A stretch of 64,000 bases of DNA. Source: Terriglobales bacterium. Its GTDB lineage: Bacteria; Acidobacteriota; Terriglobia; Terriglobales; Acidobacteriaceae. The position numbers and the translations under genes are program-made. The notes beneath the pieces were generated by a model. It did no database searches. It was not told the origin of the DNA and was given only the letters and a program-made list of their open reading frames with translations. The stretch covers positions 1 through 64,000 of the forward strand of contig DASTZZ010000055.1 of assembly GCA_035764005.1 (NCBI GenBank). The letters run 5' to 3'. Position 1 is the first letter of the stretch. The number at the start of each line of letters is the position of its first letter. Below, one piece after another: positions 1-8,848 of the stretch.

Positions 1-332
1 GCTCGGGTTGCGTCCCCGCAGAGCCCTATCCTCCGCTCAGCTATGCGCAGAGTGGACTATCAACAACCAGCCGAGCAATAGGTTTGCATTGAACGGCCCT
101 TACCCCCTTAATTCCGTGTCTCACTCCAGGGGTTCACTTCAGCTGTGAATCCGCGACGCGCTAAAAAGCAAAAACACGACACGGATAACACTGGAAGCCA
201 CGATCGCACGGATCGCATGGAGCCGCGGAGCACAAATCCGAAGCAATGCCGGACGGCACCCAAGGTGACAGCGCCTGGGCGAACTAGCTTTGCGTTTCAA
301 AGTTCTCTGTGTATAATACTTCCGAGGTTGTG
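1..332. other. Gene-free left edge with a promoter at its end
   Basis: I see no convincing gene here. A short open frame at 145-333 is rich in Arg/Thr/Pro and has no ribosome binding site, so I do not call it. The only recognisable element is the promoter at 290-317. Around 173-215 there is a short stretch with CACGG-type words that resembles the degenerate repeats found in other gaps of this window. Confidence 0.5.
290..317 (+). promoter_or_regulatory. Sigma-70-type promoter for the ankyrin gene
   Basis: A TTGCGT -35-like box at 290-295 and a perfect TATAAT -10 box at 312-317 are separated by 16 bp. The start of transcription should fall near 324, only about 9 nt before the ATG at 333, so the leader would be very short. 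A GAGG at 324-327 could still serve as ribosome binding site. Confidence 0.6.
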
Positions 333-926
333 ATGCATCGTTTCCTGCTCCTGCTTGGGCTCGGCGGAGCGCTGCTCGTGGCGGGCGCCTGCGCCAAGCA
401 GTCCTCCGACTCCTCGCTGATCCAGGCTGTGCGGAGTGGTTCGCTCGACAGGATCCAACTTCTCCTCGATTCCGGCGCCGACGTAAACCTGCCCGGACCT
501 ACGGGAGACGGATGGGAGGCTACGCCGCTGCAGCATGCGATCCTGGCACGGCAGTCGGGCGCGGTTCGGCTTCTGCTGGAACGCGGCGCCGATCCGAATC
601 GCGCTGCCGGCTCGAACTCTCCGGCGCCGCTACTGCTGGCGGCGGGCGACACCGATCCCACTTTCGTCAAGCTGCTGCTCGCACATGGAGCAGATCCCAA
701 CGTTGAAGGTGAAGATGGTGTGACGCCGCTGGCTCGTGCGGTCTCGGCGGGCACGATCAATGGACCGGACCGCCCGATGTTCGGGGGCTGCCGCGTCGAA
801 ACAGTTCGTGCGCTGCTCGCGCACGATCCCGCGCTTCACTTAAAGCAGAATTCCGCCGGAAAAAAAGCGATCTGGTGGGCGCACTTCCAGAGGTGTGGAG
901 AGGTGCTGAAATTAATTGGCGAGTAA
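333..926 (+). CDS. Ankyrin-repeat exported (lipo)protein
   Basis: The product has 197 residues. It begins with a hydrophobic signal segment (about residues 3-19) ending in a lipobox-like VAGAC, so it is probably a lipoprotein. Three to four ankyrin repeats follow, visible as repeated 'LLLxxGADPN/VN' motifs between about residues 30 and 165. Ankyrin repeats bind partner proteins; the partner is unknown. I start at ATG 333 rather than at the in-frame ATG 309 because 309 lies upstream of the predicted transcription start and the signal peptide begins at 333. The gene appears monocistronic. Confidence 0.8.
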   Translation: MHRFLLLLGLGGALLVAGACAKQSSDSSLIQAVRSGSLDRIQLLLDSGADVNLPGPTGDGWEATPLQHAILARQSGAVRLLLERGADPNRAAGSNSPAPLLLAAGDTDPTFVKLLLAHGADPNVEGEDGVTPLARAVSAGTINGPDRPMFGGCRVETVRALLAHDPALHLKQNSAGKKAIWWAHFQRCGEVLKLIGE

Positions 927-1066
927 AGCAATAACCATGATGAAACCGGCGCCACCGCCGGTCAGATCTTGGATGAGCCCCATCGGATTCGGTGCAACAA
1001 CTCTGCCACCAGGCCTCATCTTACCTAGGATTATCGAGGGAACTCCACTCAGGGGCCTTTCACATC

Positions 1067-2380
1067 TTGAAGGTGAAGCATTCCATTTTCGTGCTTGTTG
1101 CCTGTGGATTTGGAATTTTGAATGGCTGCCGCGGTCTTGGCAGCGCATCCTCAGGCGGCATAGCGGCGGTGAATCACGTGGTCTTCATGCTGCAGGAGAA
1201 TCGCTCCTTCGACACCTACTTCGGCCAGCTGAATACATATCGCGGTTCGCAGGGCCTTTCGACGGACGTTGACGGCATGCCGGCGAATGCTGCCAATCCT
1301 GCCGACGACGGCACGATGGTCTCCGCGTTCAAGCTGAATACTCTTTGCATCGAGAACCTCAGCCCGGCATGGCTCGAAAGTCATGGCGACTACAACCGCT
1401 GGAACCCCACTGGACCGGCGCTGATGGATGGCTTTGTTCACACTGCTCAGGGAATCGCGAAGTTCGAGGGTTCCAAGGACACAGCGGGCAGGCGCGCGAT
1501 GGGCTATTACGACTCTGGTGATCTTCCTTACTACTATTTCATGGCGACAGCGTTCGCCACGTCTGATCGATGGTTCGCTCCGATGCCGACCAATAGTGCG
1601 CCCAACCGGATTGCCGGCTTTGCGGCGACTACGCAGGGCCATGCCCATGAACCTACCCAGGAGCTCACGACGCCGACTATTTTTCATCGGCTGTCCCAAT
1701 CTGGGATTTCATGGAAGATTTACTACACGGATAACATCTCAGGCGGGGCTCCGGCAGATTCACTGGATAACTACTGGCCGTCATTCGCCAGGAGCCACGC
1801 TGGGAACATCGTTCCCGTGTCACAGTACCTGACCGATGTCCAAAACGGAACTCTGCCGGCCTTTGCGTTCATCGAAGCCGGATACTTCAGCGGACGCGAT
1901 GAGCATCCTGGCATTGGCGAGAATATTCAGGCAGGACAGCAATATGCGGCGTCGCTGATCAACGCTCTCATGGCGAGTCCATCATGGAAGGATTCGGTCT
2001 TCATACTCAGCTTCGATGAAGGCGGCGCAGCGTACGATCATGTTGTCCCAATGAACGCCGTGCAGCCGGACGGGATTGCGCCGCGCGACCTCACGGCGAC
2101 CGATCCTCCTGGCGACTTCACGCGTACTGGGTTTCGCGTGCCGCTGATCGTGGTCTCGCCATTTACGCGTAAAGGATACGTCTCGCACACGGCCGCCGAT
2201 TACACCGCGGTATTGAAGTTCGTCGAAACGCGCTGGAACCTCCCCCCGCTTACCAAACGTGACGCCGCGCAGATGGACATGACCGAATTCTTCGATTTCG
2301 CCAGTCCACCATGGCTTACGCCACCAAACCCACCGGCTGCGAACGTCGATTCAAGCCGTTGTTACGACAGTCTGCCGTAA
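1067..2380 (+). CDS. Secreted phosphoesterase (phospholipase C / acid phosphatase family)
   Basis: The product has about 437 residues and belongs to the phosphoesterase family (PF04185: bacterial phospholipases C and acid phosphatases). The N-terminal active-site motif 'HVVFMLQENRSFDTYFG' contains the metal-binding Glu-Asn. A central 'FAFIEAGY' and a 'LSFDEGGAAYDHV' metal site follow. A hydrophobic N-terminus ends in LNGC, an atypical lipobox. No ATG fits: the open frame from ATG 992 would prepend about 25 non-signal residues, so TTG 1067 (or GTG 1073) is the likely start. It hydrolyses phosphate esters outside the cytoplasm; the substrate cannot be told from sequence. A shorter relative lies at 49317-50273. 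Confidence 0.8.
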   Translation: MKVKHSIFVLVACGFGILNGCRGLGSASSGGIAAVNHVVFMLQENRSFDTYFGQLNTYRGSQGLSTDVDGMPANAANPADDGTMVSAFKLNTLCIENLSPAWLESHGDYNRWNPTGPALMDGFVHTAQGIAKFEGSKDTAGRRAMGYYDSGDLPYYYFMATAFATSDRWFAPMPTNSAPNRIAGFAATTQGHAHEPTQELTTPTIFHRLSQSGISWKIYYTDNISGGAPADSLDNYWPSFARSHAGNIVPVSQYLTDVQNGTLPAFAFIEAGYFSGRDEHPGIGENIQAGQQYAASLINALMASPSWKDSVFILSFDEGGAAYDHVVPMNAVQPDGIAPRDLTATDPPGDFTRTGFRVPLIVVSPFTRKGYVSHTAADYTAVLKFVETRWNLPPLTKRDAAQMDMTEFFDFASPPWLTPPNPPAANVDSSRCYDSLP

Positions 2381-2477
2381 TTCGTCGGCTAAGTGTCCGC
2401 AGAATTGAAGACGAGGGGACTGAGCAGAAAGCCGAATCAAAACGGCCGTATGTTTGTTCTTACCGCATGGAGACCGA

Positions 2478-3791
2478 CTACCCGGCTGTCTTCGGCAGCA
2501 CTGCCAGCTCTGGTCCGCCGGCATACGGAGAGCCTGCCGCCGGCACCAGCACACCGGTGTTGGAATTGAAAACATAGAGTTGATTGCTGTTGGTCGCAAA
2601 TACGTGATTCGAGTTTTCCCACGCTACGTTCTGAAAGTTTGCGCCAGCATTTTGTGCCGGCCCGACAGGCACCGGCGTCCCATTCCCGTTTAGGGAAAAG
2701 GTCTGGACGCCGCCGTCGCCGGCAACGGCGAGAAAGCTTCCCGTGGGATCGAAGTTTACCGCGACGGTGTTCGCGGTGCTCGAGGCCGTCTTCACTTGAG
2801 AGGAGGCAATGGTCGTGAGCGTTCCATCGGCATTGATACTGTAAGTCATCACATACGTTTCATTGCCGACTTGTCCGGAGCTTGCATAAGCGAATGGGAA
2901 CCACACCACTGCAAGATATCCCTTTGCGGATACAGCGAGTCTCTGCGGACAAAAGGCCTCTCCGGGATTTCCTGTGGGTCCATGGACTGTTCCGGGATCG
3001 ATCGTTTTCAAAGTACCGTCGGACGCACGCATGTAGGCAAAGATTCCATTCACTCTCGCACCACACTTCGACGTATAGCCATATTGGTTATCAGGCGAGA
3101 ACACTTCCGGAGCCATTGGAGTCGATGGTCCCGAAAGGTATTGCACCTGCTGCACGTTTGAACTGCTGCCCACACGAAAGACGTTTACGCCACCGTTGAT
3201 ATTGGTGCCGACCGCCGCATAGAGAGAAGCTCCCGTGTGATCGAGTCCGAGTTGAAATGCGATGTCTCCCTGATTGGGATCTCCGGCGATTGCGCTCGTG
3301 GTGTTTGCGAGTGTGAGCGCTCCGCTCGACTTATCGATAGAGAAGACGCCCAGGTTGGTTTGTCCCTGAGCGATTGCAAACAGATTGGAACCATTCGTGA
3401 CAACGTTGGTGTTCTGAGCCAGGCTTGCGGCATACGGCGAGCCCGAGAGAGGAGTCAGCGACCCATCGGAGTTCACTCCGTAGCCCGTGATTGCGCTGGT
3501 CGTCGCAGCATATGCATAGGAGACGAAGCTCGTGCTCGCTCCGGCACCGGAACCGGCAGAGCCTCCGCTTCCTGATCCGGATCCCGCCGAGCCGGAGCCA
3601 CCGGATCCGGCTGAGCCAGATCCGGACCCTGAACCGCTACCTGAACCGGAGCCGCTACCGGTACCCGGCGCGCCAGCGGAGGGATTATTAGTGTTGCTCG
3701 TGCTGTTGCTGCTCGTGCTCCCGCATGAAGCGAGGAGAGCGACGTAGAGGAGGAGACATAACGACGTAAGTAGAACGGACAGCCTGCGCAT
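2478..3791 (-). CDS. Beta-propeller (lactonase/YVTN-like) lipoprotein
   Basis: The product has 437 residues. It starts with a signal peptide and a lipobox ending in Cys23 (ALLASC). A Ser/Asn-rich stretch and then a Gly-Ser linker (about residues 45-84) tether the domain to the membrane. The rest has the periodic 'LxVFSIDxxSGALTL', 'FDPTGSFLAVAG' and 'LYVFNSNTGVLVPAAGSPY' pattern of seven-bladed lactonase/YVTN propellers. Enzymatic activity is uncertain, since many such proteins are binding scaffolds. It is convergent with the phosphoesterase. A C-terminal fragment of a paralogue survives at 13041-13379. Confidence 0.75.
   Translation of the reverse strand: MRRLSVLLTSLCLLLYVALLASCGSTSSNSTSNTNNPSAGAPGTGSGSGSGSGSGSGSGSAGSGGSGSAGSGSGSGGSAGSGAGASTSFVSYAYAATTSAITGYGVNSDGSLTPLSGSPYAASLAQNTNVVTNGSNLFAIAQGQTNLGVFSIDKSSGALTLANTTSAIAGDPNQGDIAFQLGLDHTGASLYAAVGTNINGGVNVFRVGSSSNVQQVQYLSGPSTPMAPEVFSPDNQYGYTSKCGARVNGIFAYMRASDGTLKTIDPGTVHGPTGNPGEAFCPQRLAVSAKGYLAVVWFPFAYASSGQVGNETYVMTYSINADGTLTTIASSQVKTASSTANTVAVNFDPTGSFLAVAGDGGVQTFSLNGNGTPVPVGPAQNAGANFQNVAWENSNHVFATNSNQLYVFNSNTGVLVPAAGSPYAGGPELAVLPKTAG
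3541..3675 (-). repeat. Coding tandem repeat for a Gly-Ser linker
   Basis: Degenerate repeats of GGATCC/GGTTCAGG-like hexamers encode the GSGSGS/SAGSG linker of the lipoprotein. Length variation by slippage is plausible. It is in frame and has no stops. Confidence 0.7.
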
Positions 3792-4045
3792 ACGATTACA
3801 CCCACCTGATGATGTGCTGTTTACGCAATCGGATGGGACCAGCAGGACCGAGGTTGCACTTGGTGCCGCCCCATGAGAGTGGCTGGACCGGTTCTCTAGC
3901 TAACTTGAGGGATTTAGTGTCTTATTCTTTGTTGACCAGTGTAGATAACGTATTGCAGAGCCAAACTACGATTGCCAACTACTCCTTATATATGTAGGTG
4001 CAAGCATGGCTGCCGTATTGAAGCGATCGTGCCGGCCAATGACGA
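3792..4045. other. Intergenic gap with no recognised element
   Basis: This gap lies upstream of the propeller lipoprotein and downstream of the methyltransferase gene; both are on the minus strand. It is AT-richer near 3910-4000. I see no gene or strong promoter. Confidence 0.4.
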
Positions 4046-4660
4046 TCAAAGTTCTGCAATGCCTTGGTAGGTGTACGTCATGGGACGAGGTCCGGGAAGA
4101 TACATGTTCCGTTGCTTCGTAATGCGAAACCCCGCAGCTCGGATTAAGTCATCGATTTTGCGGTTGAGGTGACACCCGCCTGTGAAGTGCTTCCACACAG
4201 GCGTGATGCGATCCTGCCATCGGACAACGCTTGCGTCGAGCGAGCGTCCATGCTCAACGAAGATCATCTGACCATCTCGCTTTAACACGCGCTTCATCTG
4301 CTGCAATGCCAGCACCGGATTGGGAATCGAGCACAGCGACCATGTCACTACGATTGTGTCGACACTCGAATCGGCGAGTGGAAACGGCTGTTCGGCAGAT
4401 TGAGCGAGGAATGTGACGTGAAACCCAACATGCGATGCTTTCTCTGCTGCCATGCACTGCAGCTCAACCGATGGATCAACTCCATAGACGCGATGAACCT
4501 TCGATGTGTAGAACGGCAAATTCAAACCTGAACCGATGCCGATCTCGAGCACGTCTCCACGCGCGAGCGGGATAGACTCTGCCCGAAGACGCGACGCATC
4601 CTTATTCCTCATTGCGAAGTCGATCAAGTGCGGCAGAACGTATTTGCGGTAGAGAGCCAC
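4046..4660 (-). CDS. Class I SAM-dependent methyltransferase (UbiE/Methyltransf_11 type)
   Basis: The product has 204 residues and a Rossmann methyltransferase fold. The SAM-binding motif I is 'VLEIGIGSGLNLPFY' (about residues 35-49), the acidic residue at the end of strand 2 is in 'YGVDPS', and motif IV-like 'VDTIVVTWSLCSI' follows. The final part 'GGCHLNRKIDDLIRAAGF' resembles small-molecule/lipid methyltransferases. The substrate is unknown. The start is GTG 4660. An octamer array lies just upstream and offers only a distant AGGAG (12 nt). Confidence 0.75.
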   Translation of the reverse strand: MALYRKYVLPHLIDFAMRNKDASRLRAESIPLARGDVLEIGIGSGLNLPFYTSKVHRVYGVDPSVELQCMAAEKASHVGFHVTFLAQSAEQPFPLADSSVDTIVVTWSLCSIPNPVLALQQMKRVLKRDGQMIFVEHGRSLDASVVRWQDRITPVWKHFTGGCHLNRKIDDLIRAAGFRITKQRNMYLPGPRPMTYTYQGIAEL

Positions 4661-4690
4661 TAAGCTGCTAAGCTCCTAATCTTCTAAGCT
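4660..4690. repeat. Octamer array CTAAGCTN (single arm)
   Basis: About four consecutive degenerate copies of CTAAGCTN lie directly upstream of the methyltransferase start. The same unit forms paired opposed arrays at 53586-53671 and 62399-62523. Confidence 0.7.
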
Positions 4691-4872
4691 GAACACAAGA
4701 CAGAGAATAGATGATCGGAACTCGATGTGGGCGCAGCACCATGTTGACAATTCATGGCAAAGCCACTTAGGCTGCTCGCCGTGCGGCGCACGGCGCAGTG
4801 CAGGATTGCTAGTGGTCGCCGCCACTTGATACCCCATTCTTTTTAGCCGGCGTAACTACGCTCGGAGGATCG

Positions 4873-7824
4873 ATGAAAACGTTTTCACGCCGTGACGTTC
4901 TGAAGACCAGCGTGCTCGCCTCTGCGGCCGCGACAGTCCATGGCATCGCACCGCTTACCGCCGCCATGGAGACCGGACCAGAAACCCTAGAACGGTTCCC
5001 GGAGCCCCCGGTGCTAGATACGAATGCTGAGGCCATGAAGAGCGCTGGAAGGGAGCGGCTGCTTCTGGATTTTGGCTGGCGGTTCCATTTTGGGCATGCC
5101 AGCGATCCTGATAAGGACTTTGGCTTCACTGGCAATTTTCAAAAGACCGGCAACTTCGTTCCCGCGGGCACGCTGGCGTTCGACGACAGCGAGTGGCGCG
5201 AATTGGATCTGCCGCATGACTGGGCGATTGAGCTCCCGTTCCAAAATGATCCGGCGTTGCGGTCAAAGGGTTTCTATCCATTGGGTAAGAAGTACCCGGC
5301 TACGAGCGTCGGTTGGTATCGGCGTGTGTTCGAACTGGCTCCAGAAGACAAAGGCAAACGTATCAGCGTTGAGTTCGATGGGGCTTATCGCGAGGCAATG
5401 GTGGTCTGCAACAATTTCTACGTCGGTCGACACAGCGGAGGATACGATCCATTCAGCTTCGATCTCAGCGACTTCGCCACGCCCGGCGGGCGCAACGTGC
5501 TGCTGGTGCGCGTTGACGCTACATCCAGTGACGGATGGTTCTACGAAGGCGCGGGAATTTATCGCCACGTATGGCTGGTCAAAACCAATCCTGTTCACGT
5601 TCCCCAGTGGGGCACCTTCGTCAAAGCCGATGTGAAGCCCTCCGAGGCGAACCTGTCGATTCTTAGCGAGGTGAACAATGACAGCGATGCTGCAAAGAAC
5701 GTGCGTGTGGTCTCCACAGTTCTGAGCCCGTCGGGAGAGACGGTGGGCCGTGCAACCAGTTCCGCGCAATCCATCCCAGATCGGGAGATGCGATCGTTCG
5801 AGCAAAAGATCAATGTCAAAAACCCGCTGCTGTGGTCGCTGGAAAGACGAAACCTGTACAGGCTTGTGACGGAAGTTCAGGCCGAGAGCGGTGTGGTCGA
5901 TCGCTATGAGACCCGTTTCGGGATAAGAACCGTGGGGTTCGACGCCAACAAAGGCTTTCTGCTTAACGGAAAAGTCGTCAAGCTGAAAGGCACATGCAAC
6001 CACCAGGATCATGCCGGCATAGGAGCTGCTTTGCCGGATGCAGTGCAGTACTATCGCGTGCGCAAGCTGCAGGAGATGGGCTGCAATTCGCTGCGAACCT
6101 CACATAATCCACCTACGCCCGAACTGCTCGATGCCTGCGATGAACTTGGCATGCTGGTCTTTGATGAGACCCGCATGATGTCGTCGAATCCCGAGGGTCT
6201 GAACCAGTTTGGAAATCTTGTACGCCGCGATCGCAATCGCGCGTCCGTCTTCATGTGGTCGATGGGCAACGAAGAGGGGCAGGCGAATACAGATAAAGGA
6301 CTGAAGATTCTCAGCGCAATGAAGGCGCTGGCTTACCAACTCGATGGCTCGCGACCGGTGTCGATCGCCCCCATCCGCGCGATTGGAGTTGGCGGGCTCG
6401 TCGTATGCGACGTCATGGGCTACAACTATCAGGACCCGCAGGCCGAGCAATACCACGAACACAATCCCACAAAACCAATGATGGGCACCGAGACGGTGAG
6501 CGCCGTTGGTACACGGGGAATCTACGTAACTGACTACTCAAAAGGATATGTAGCTTCCTACGATCCCTACACGACTACCGGACGCGCTTCGGCGGAAGGG
6601 TGGTGGCGCTTTTGCGATGCGCAGCCATGGCTTTCGGGCGGATTTGTTTGGACCGGGTTTGATTATCGCGGCGAACCTTCTCCCAACGGTTGGCCTAACA
6701 TCAGCTCGCAATACGGAATCATCGACACCTGTGGTTTCCCAAAGGATTCGTTCTACTACTACAAATCGTGGTGGAAAGACGAGCCAGTGCTTCACCTCTT
6801 CCCACATTGGAACTGGACCGGCATGGAAGGCAAGCGCGTGGCCGTGTGGGTCTATTCCAATCTGGATAAAGTGGAATTGCTGCACAACGGGCAGAGCCTC
6901 GGAACCAAGGAAGTCAAGAAAGATTCGCATGCTGCCTGGGTGGTGCCGTATGCGCCCGGAACCATCGAGGCGCGCGGCTACAAAGGCAATGCGGTGGCCA
7001 TGACGACCAGGCGCGAGACCACCGGGCCAGCAGCCAAGCTGGTGATGTCGTCGGACCGGAAGGAGCTCTCGGGCGATGGTGAGGACGTCGCGATGTTCGC
7101 CGTCGAAGTGCGCGACGCTCAGGATCGCGTTGTGCCAATTACGAACAACGAGGTCACGTTCAAGGTATCGGGTGCAGGAAAATTGATCGGCGTAGGCAAC
7201 GGCGATCCCACAGATCAAGCCTCCGACAAGGGAAGCTCACGAAAGGCTTTTTCGGGATACTGCATGGCCGTGGTGCAATCCACGAAGGGCGAGGGAAATC
7301 TCAGTGTAGAGGCGAGTTCGCCCGGGCTGAGTTCCGCAACTAGCTCGATTCCGGTAAAGTCAGTAGCGCTGCGCCCGCAAGTGTCTGTGTGGGAGCGCGA
7401 AGTTCCAAAAGGGGAAGGTGTTACGGGCTCATGGAGACCGGAGCCGCCTGCGGAATTTTCCGGGCCTTCCCTGGGAGATACACTTTTCTCGTTTAAGCAG
7501 GAAGGAAGCACTCTGAGCGGCGTCGTGGAAGGCGTTGGCACGAACTTCTTCGGAGGCGGTGATGTCCCTATTCCAATCGCGAATGGGAGCATCGATGGCA
7601 GCAGCTTGAGTTTCAAAGCGGGAAACAACACCTTCAGCGGCACTGTCAAGGGCGAGCGAATCGAGCTGCAGCGTTCGACTCCTCTTGGATTTCCGCCGCC
7701 GGTGGTGGAGAAGCGACCCGACGCACCGGACATCGGTCCTGCGCCGGATGGCTCAGATCCGTCACGGGGACCGGTGCGTCCACCGTCGGTGATCGCCGTC
7801 GTGCTCAGGAGAGTGCAGCGCTAA
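4873..7824 (+). CDS. Exported glycoside hydrolase family 2 (beta-galactosidase-like)
   Basis: The product has 983 residues. A twin-arginine signal (SRRDVLKT, residues 5-12) predicts Tat export. GH2 domains follow in order: sugar-binding jelly roll (about 50-230), Ig-like domain (about 235-340) and TIM barrel (about 345-640). The predicted acid/base is Glu467 in 'WSMGNEEG' and the nucleophile is Glu540 in 'MGTETVSA'. Ig-like domains follow to about 820. The C-terminal ~130 residues are a beta-rich segment ('LFSFKQEGSTLSGVVEG') of unknown role. It should cleave beta-galactosides or related sugars in the periplasm or outside. GGAGG four bases before ATG 4873 supports the start. Alone in its transcription unit. 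Confidence 0.9.
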   Translation: MKTFSRRDVLKTSVLASAAATVHGIAPLTAAMETGPETLERFPEPPVLDTNAEAMKSAGRERLLLDFGWRFHFGHASDPDKDFGFTGNFQKTGNFVPAGTLAFDDSEWRELDLPHDWAIELPFQNDPALRSKGFYPLGKKYPATSVGWYRRVFELAPEDKGKRISVEFDGAYREAMVVCNNFYVGRHSGGYDPFSFDLSDFATPGGRNVLLVRVDATSSDGWFYEGAGIYRHVWLVKTNPVHVPQWGTFVKADVKPSEANLSILSEVNNDSDAAKNVRVVSTVLSPSGETVGRATSSAQSIPDREMRSFEQKINVKNPLLWSLERRNLYRLVTEVQAESGVVDRYETRFGIRTVGFDANKGFLLNGKVVKLKGTCNHQDHAGIGAALPDAVQYYRVRKLQEMGCNSLRTSHNPPTPELLDACDELGMLVFDETRMMSSNPEGLNQFGNLVRRDRNRASVFMWSMGNEEGQANTDKGLKILSAMKALAYQLDGSRPVSIAPIRAIGVGGLVVCDVMGYNYQDPQAEQYHEHNPTKPMMGTETVSAVGTRGIYVTDYSKGYVASYDPYTTTGRASAEGWWRFCDAQPWLSGGFVWTGFDYRGEPSPNGWPNISSQYGIIDTCGFPKDSFYYYKSWWKDEPVLHLFPHWNWTGMEGKRVAVWVYSNLDKVELLHNGQSLGTKEVKKDSHAAWVVPYAPGTIEARGYKGNAVAMTTRRETTGPAAKLVMSSDRKELSGDGEDVAMFAVEVRDAQDRVVPITNNEVTFKVSGAGKLIGVGNGDPTDQASDKGSSRKAFSGYCMAVVQSTKGEGNLSVEASSPGLSSATSSIPVKSVALRPQVSVWEREVPKGEGVTGSWRPEPPAEFSGPSLGDTLFSFKQEGSTLSGVVEGVGTNFFGGGDVPIPIANGSIDGSSLSFKAGNNTFSGTVKGERIELQRSTPLGFPPPVVEKRPDAPDIGPAPDGSDPSRGPVRPPSVIAVVLRRVQR

Positions 7825-7848
7825 CGAAGAGGGTTCCGGTTGTTTCGA

Positions 7849-8024
7849 ATGCGAGCTCCTGCAAAGTTCGTTCTTCTCGCCGATGACGATCTTCGGATCG
7901 AAAGTTGTTCTCGCGTTACCTGGAAAATCTTGGCTTGAAGGTAATCGCCACAGACGATCCAGACAGAGGAGCCGAAAAGCCATCAGAACCGGTGCCGCCC
8001 GAAGTTCAATACGTCCAAGAGTGA
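7849..8024 (+). pseudogene. Frameshifted response-regulator receiver remnant
   Basis: One frame from ATG 7849 reads 'KFVLLADDDLRI' like the start of a receiver domain with its acidic pocket. From about 7905 another frame continues with 'SRYLENLGLKVIATDD', the typical helix 1/strand 2 of receivers, and stops at 8022-8024. Together they look like the first third of a receiver broken by a frameshift and then truncated. The phosphoacceptor part is absent. Moderate confidence because the match is short. Confidence 0.45.
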
Positions 8025-8109
8025 CGAGCGGGCGCTCGCCGACGCAATTTTGAAATGCATGCAGCAATGGCGGTAGAAGCGTAGTTGGCCCTGCGGCTTC
8101 TTAAATGCG

Positions 8110-8529
8110 TCAGTGTGAGTGATTCAATCGTAGACTCGGCTCAATTTGAACTTCCGGCTGGGAATCGCCCATAATCTTTTCGATGGCGCGGATCATTTCT
8201 ACAGGAGATGCGCCCTTTACCATGTTGTAATCGGCTCCGTCGCAGTAGTCCTTTCCCACCCAGTGTCTCGACGAGAGCATGATCACAGGCACTTCGCGAC
8301 GGATCGCCTTTATCTGTTCTGCTGCCGTCGCGCAGTCGTACTGCTCGCTTTTTGCATCGGCGTCCACGATAACTGCGTTCACCGGGTAATTTTCAATGAG
8401 ATGCCGCAGGTTGGTCATGTTGTCCGCCGTGAGAACGTTGTAGTGCTCGGTCTCCAACACGAGCTTCAACGGCGATAACCGCTGCTCTGGTTCAATCAGC
8501 AGAATCACTTTGTTTTTCCGGTTCGGCAT
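8110..8529 (-). CDS. Single-domain response regulator (receiver only)
   Basis: The product has 139 residues. It reads as a receiver domain: N-terminal 'VILLIEPEQ' holds Glu-Pro-Glu in place of the usual Asp pair, 'NAVIVDADAK' provides a probable phosphoacceptor Asp, 'PVIMLSS' the switch Ser and 'YNMVKG' the conserved Lys. There is no output domain, so it probably acts by protein-protein interaction. It is divergent from the cassette beginning at 8849. No cognate kinase is adjacent; the nearest is the histidine kinase at 14341-15960. Confidence 0.7.
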   Translation of the reverse strand: MPNRKNKVILLIEPEQRLSPLKLVLETEHYNVLTADNMTNLRHLIENYPVNAVIVDADAKSEQYDCATAAEQIKAIRREVPVIMLSSRHWVGKDYCDGADYNMVKGASPVEMIRAIEKIMGDSQPEVQIEPSLRLNHSH

Positions 8530-8848
8530 TCCAGTTACGATGTGCGCAATAAAGCGGGCGGTTTGCTTCCGTGAGAGCCAAAGATGGCTTCGCGTGACAC
8601 AACCCTCTTGCTATCACGGCGGTATCGCTCACGTCTGCAGGAAGACCGTTTGTAGCCGCGCGGGATCCCACGTTCCCCCAATTGCCGTGTGGGCTCGCGT
8701 GAGGACAAGAGTCCGAGTAGAGCATTCACTCATTGAGGCATCGCCCAATGGTCAAGGGCTTCGACTCACTTTTGGCACTAGCGAATGTGAGAAGGCTAAG
8801 CCCGCGGGGCATCGTAGCGTGATAAAGTCGGCCTGACTTCCTGACCGA
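8530..8848. other. Intergenic region containing structured repeat copy A
   Basis: This 319-bp divergent gap carries the structured element at 8628-8725 and otherwise shows no gene. It must contain the promoters for the receiver gene and for the three-gene cassette, but none matches a strong sigma-70 consensus by eye. A short CTCAC...GTGAG dyad lies further downstream, about 8764-8791. Confidence 0.5.
8628..8725 (+). repeat. Structured repeat, copy A (left boundary of cassette)
   Basis: This 98-bp element is highly similar to 13379-13477 in the same orientation. It can fold with a closing stem CTCACG (8628-8633)/CGTGAG (8698-8703), a hairpin in the first half and a CCCAC/GTGGG hairpin in the second half. 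Differences from copy B cluster in the second hairpin's loop while the stems are kept. The strand of transcription is unknown; plus is drawn for convenience. It could be a small RNA, a leader element of the 8849 gene, or a mobile palindromic element. Confidence 0.65.

Noticed and set aside
145-333. Small open frame before the ankyrin gene
   Set aside because: No ribosome binding site, composition unlike a protein, and it runs across the promoter at 290-317.
5263-6012. 249-codon minus-strand frame inside the GH2 gene
   Set aside because: It lies within a clearly recognised enzyme gene, has unlikely composition and no family resemblance.
8628-8725. Known riboswitch (cyclic-di-GMP, TPP, cobalamin, ZTP)
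   Set aside because: None of the conserved core words of those classes that I know is present, and copy B is not positioned as a leader.
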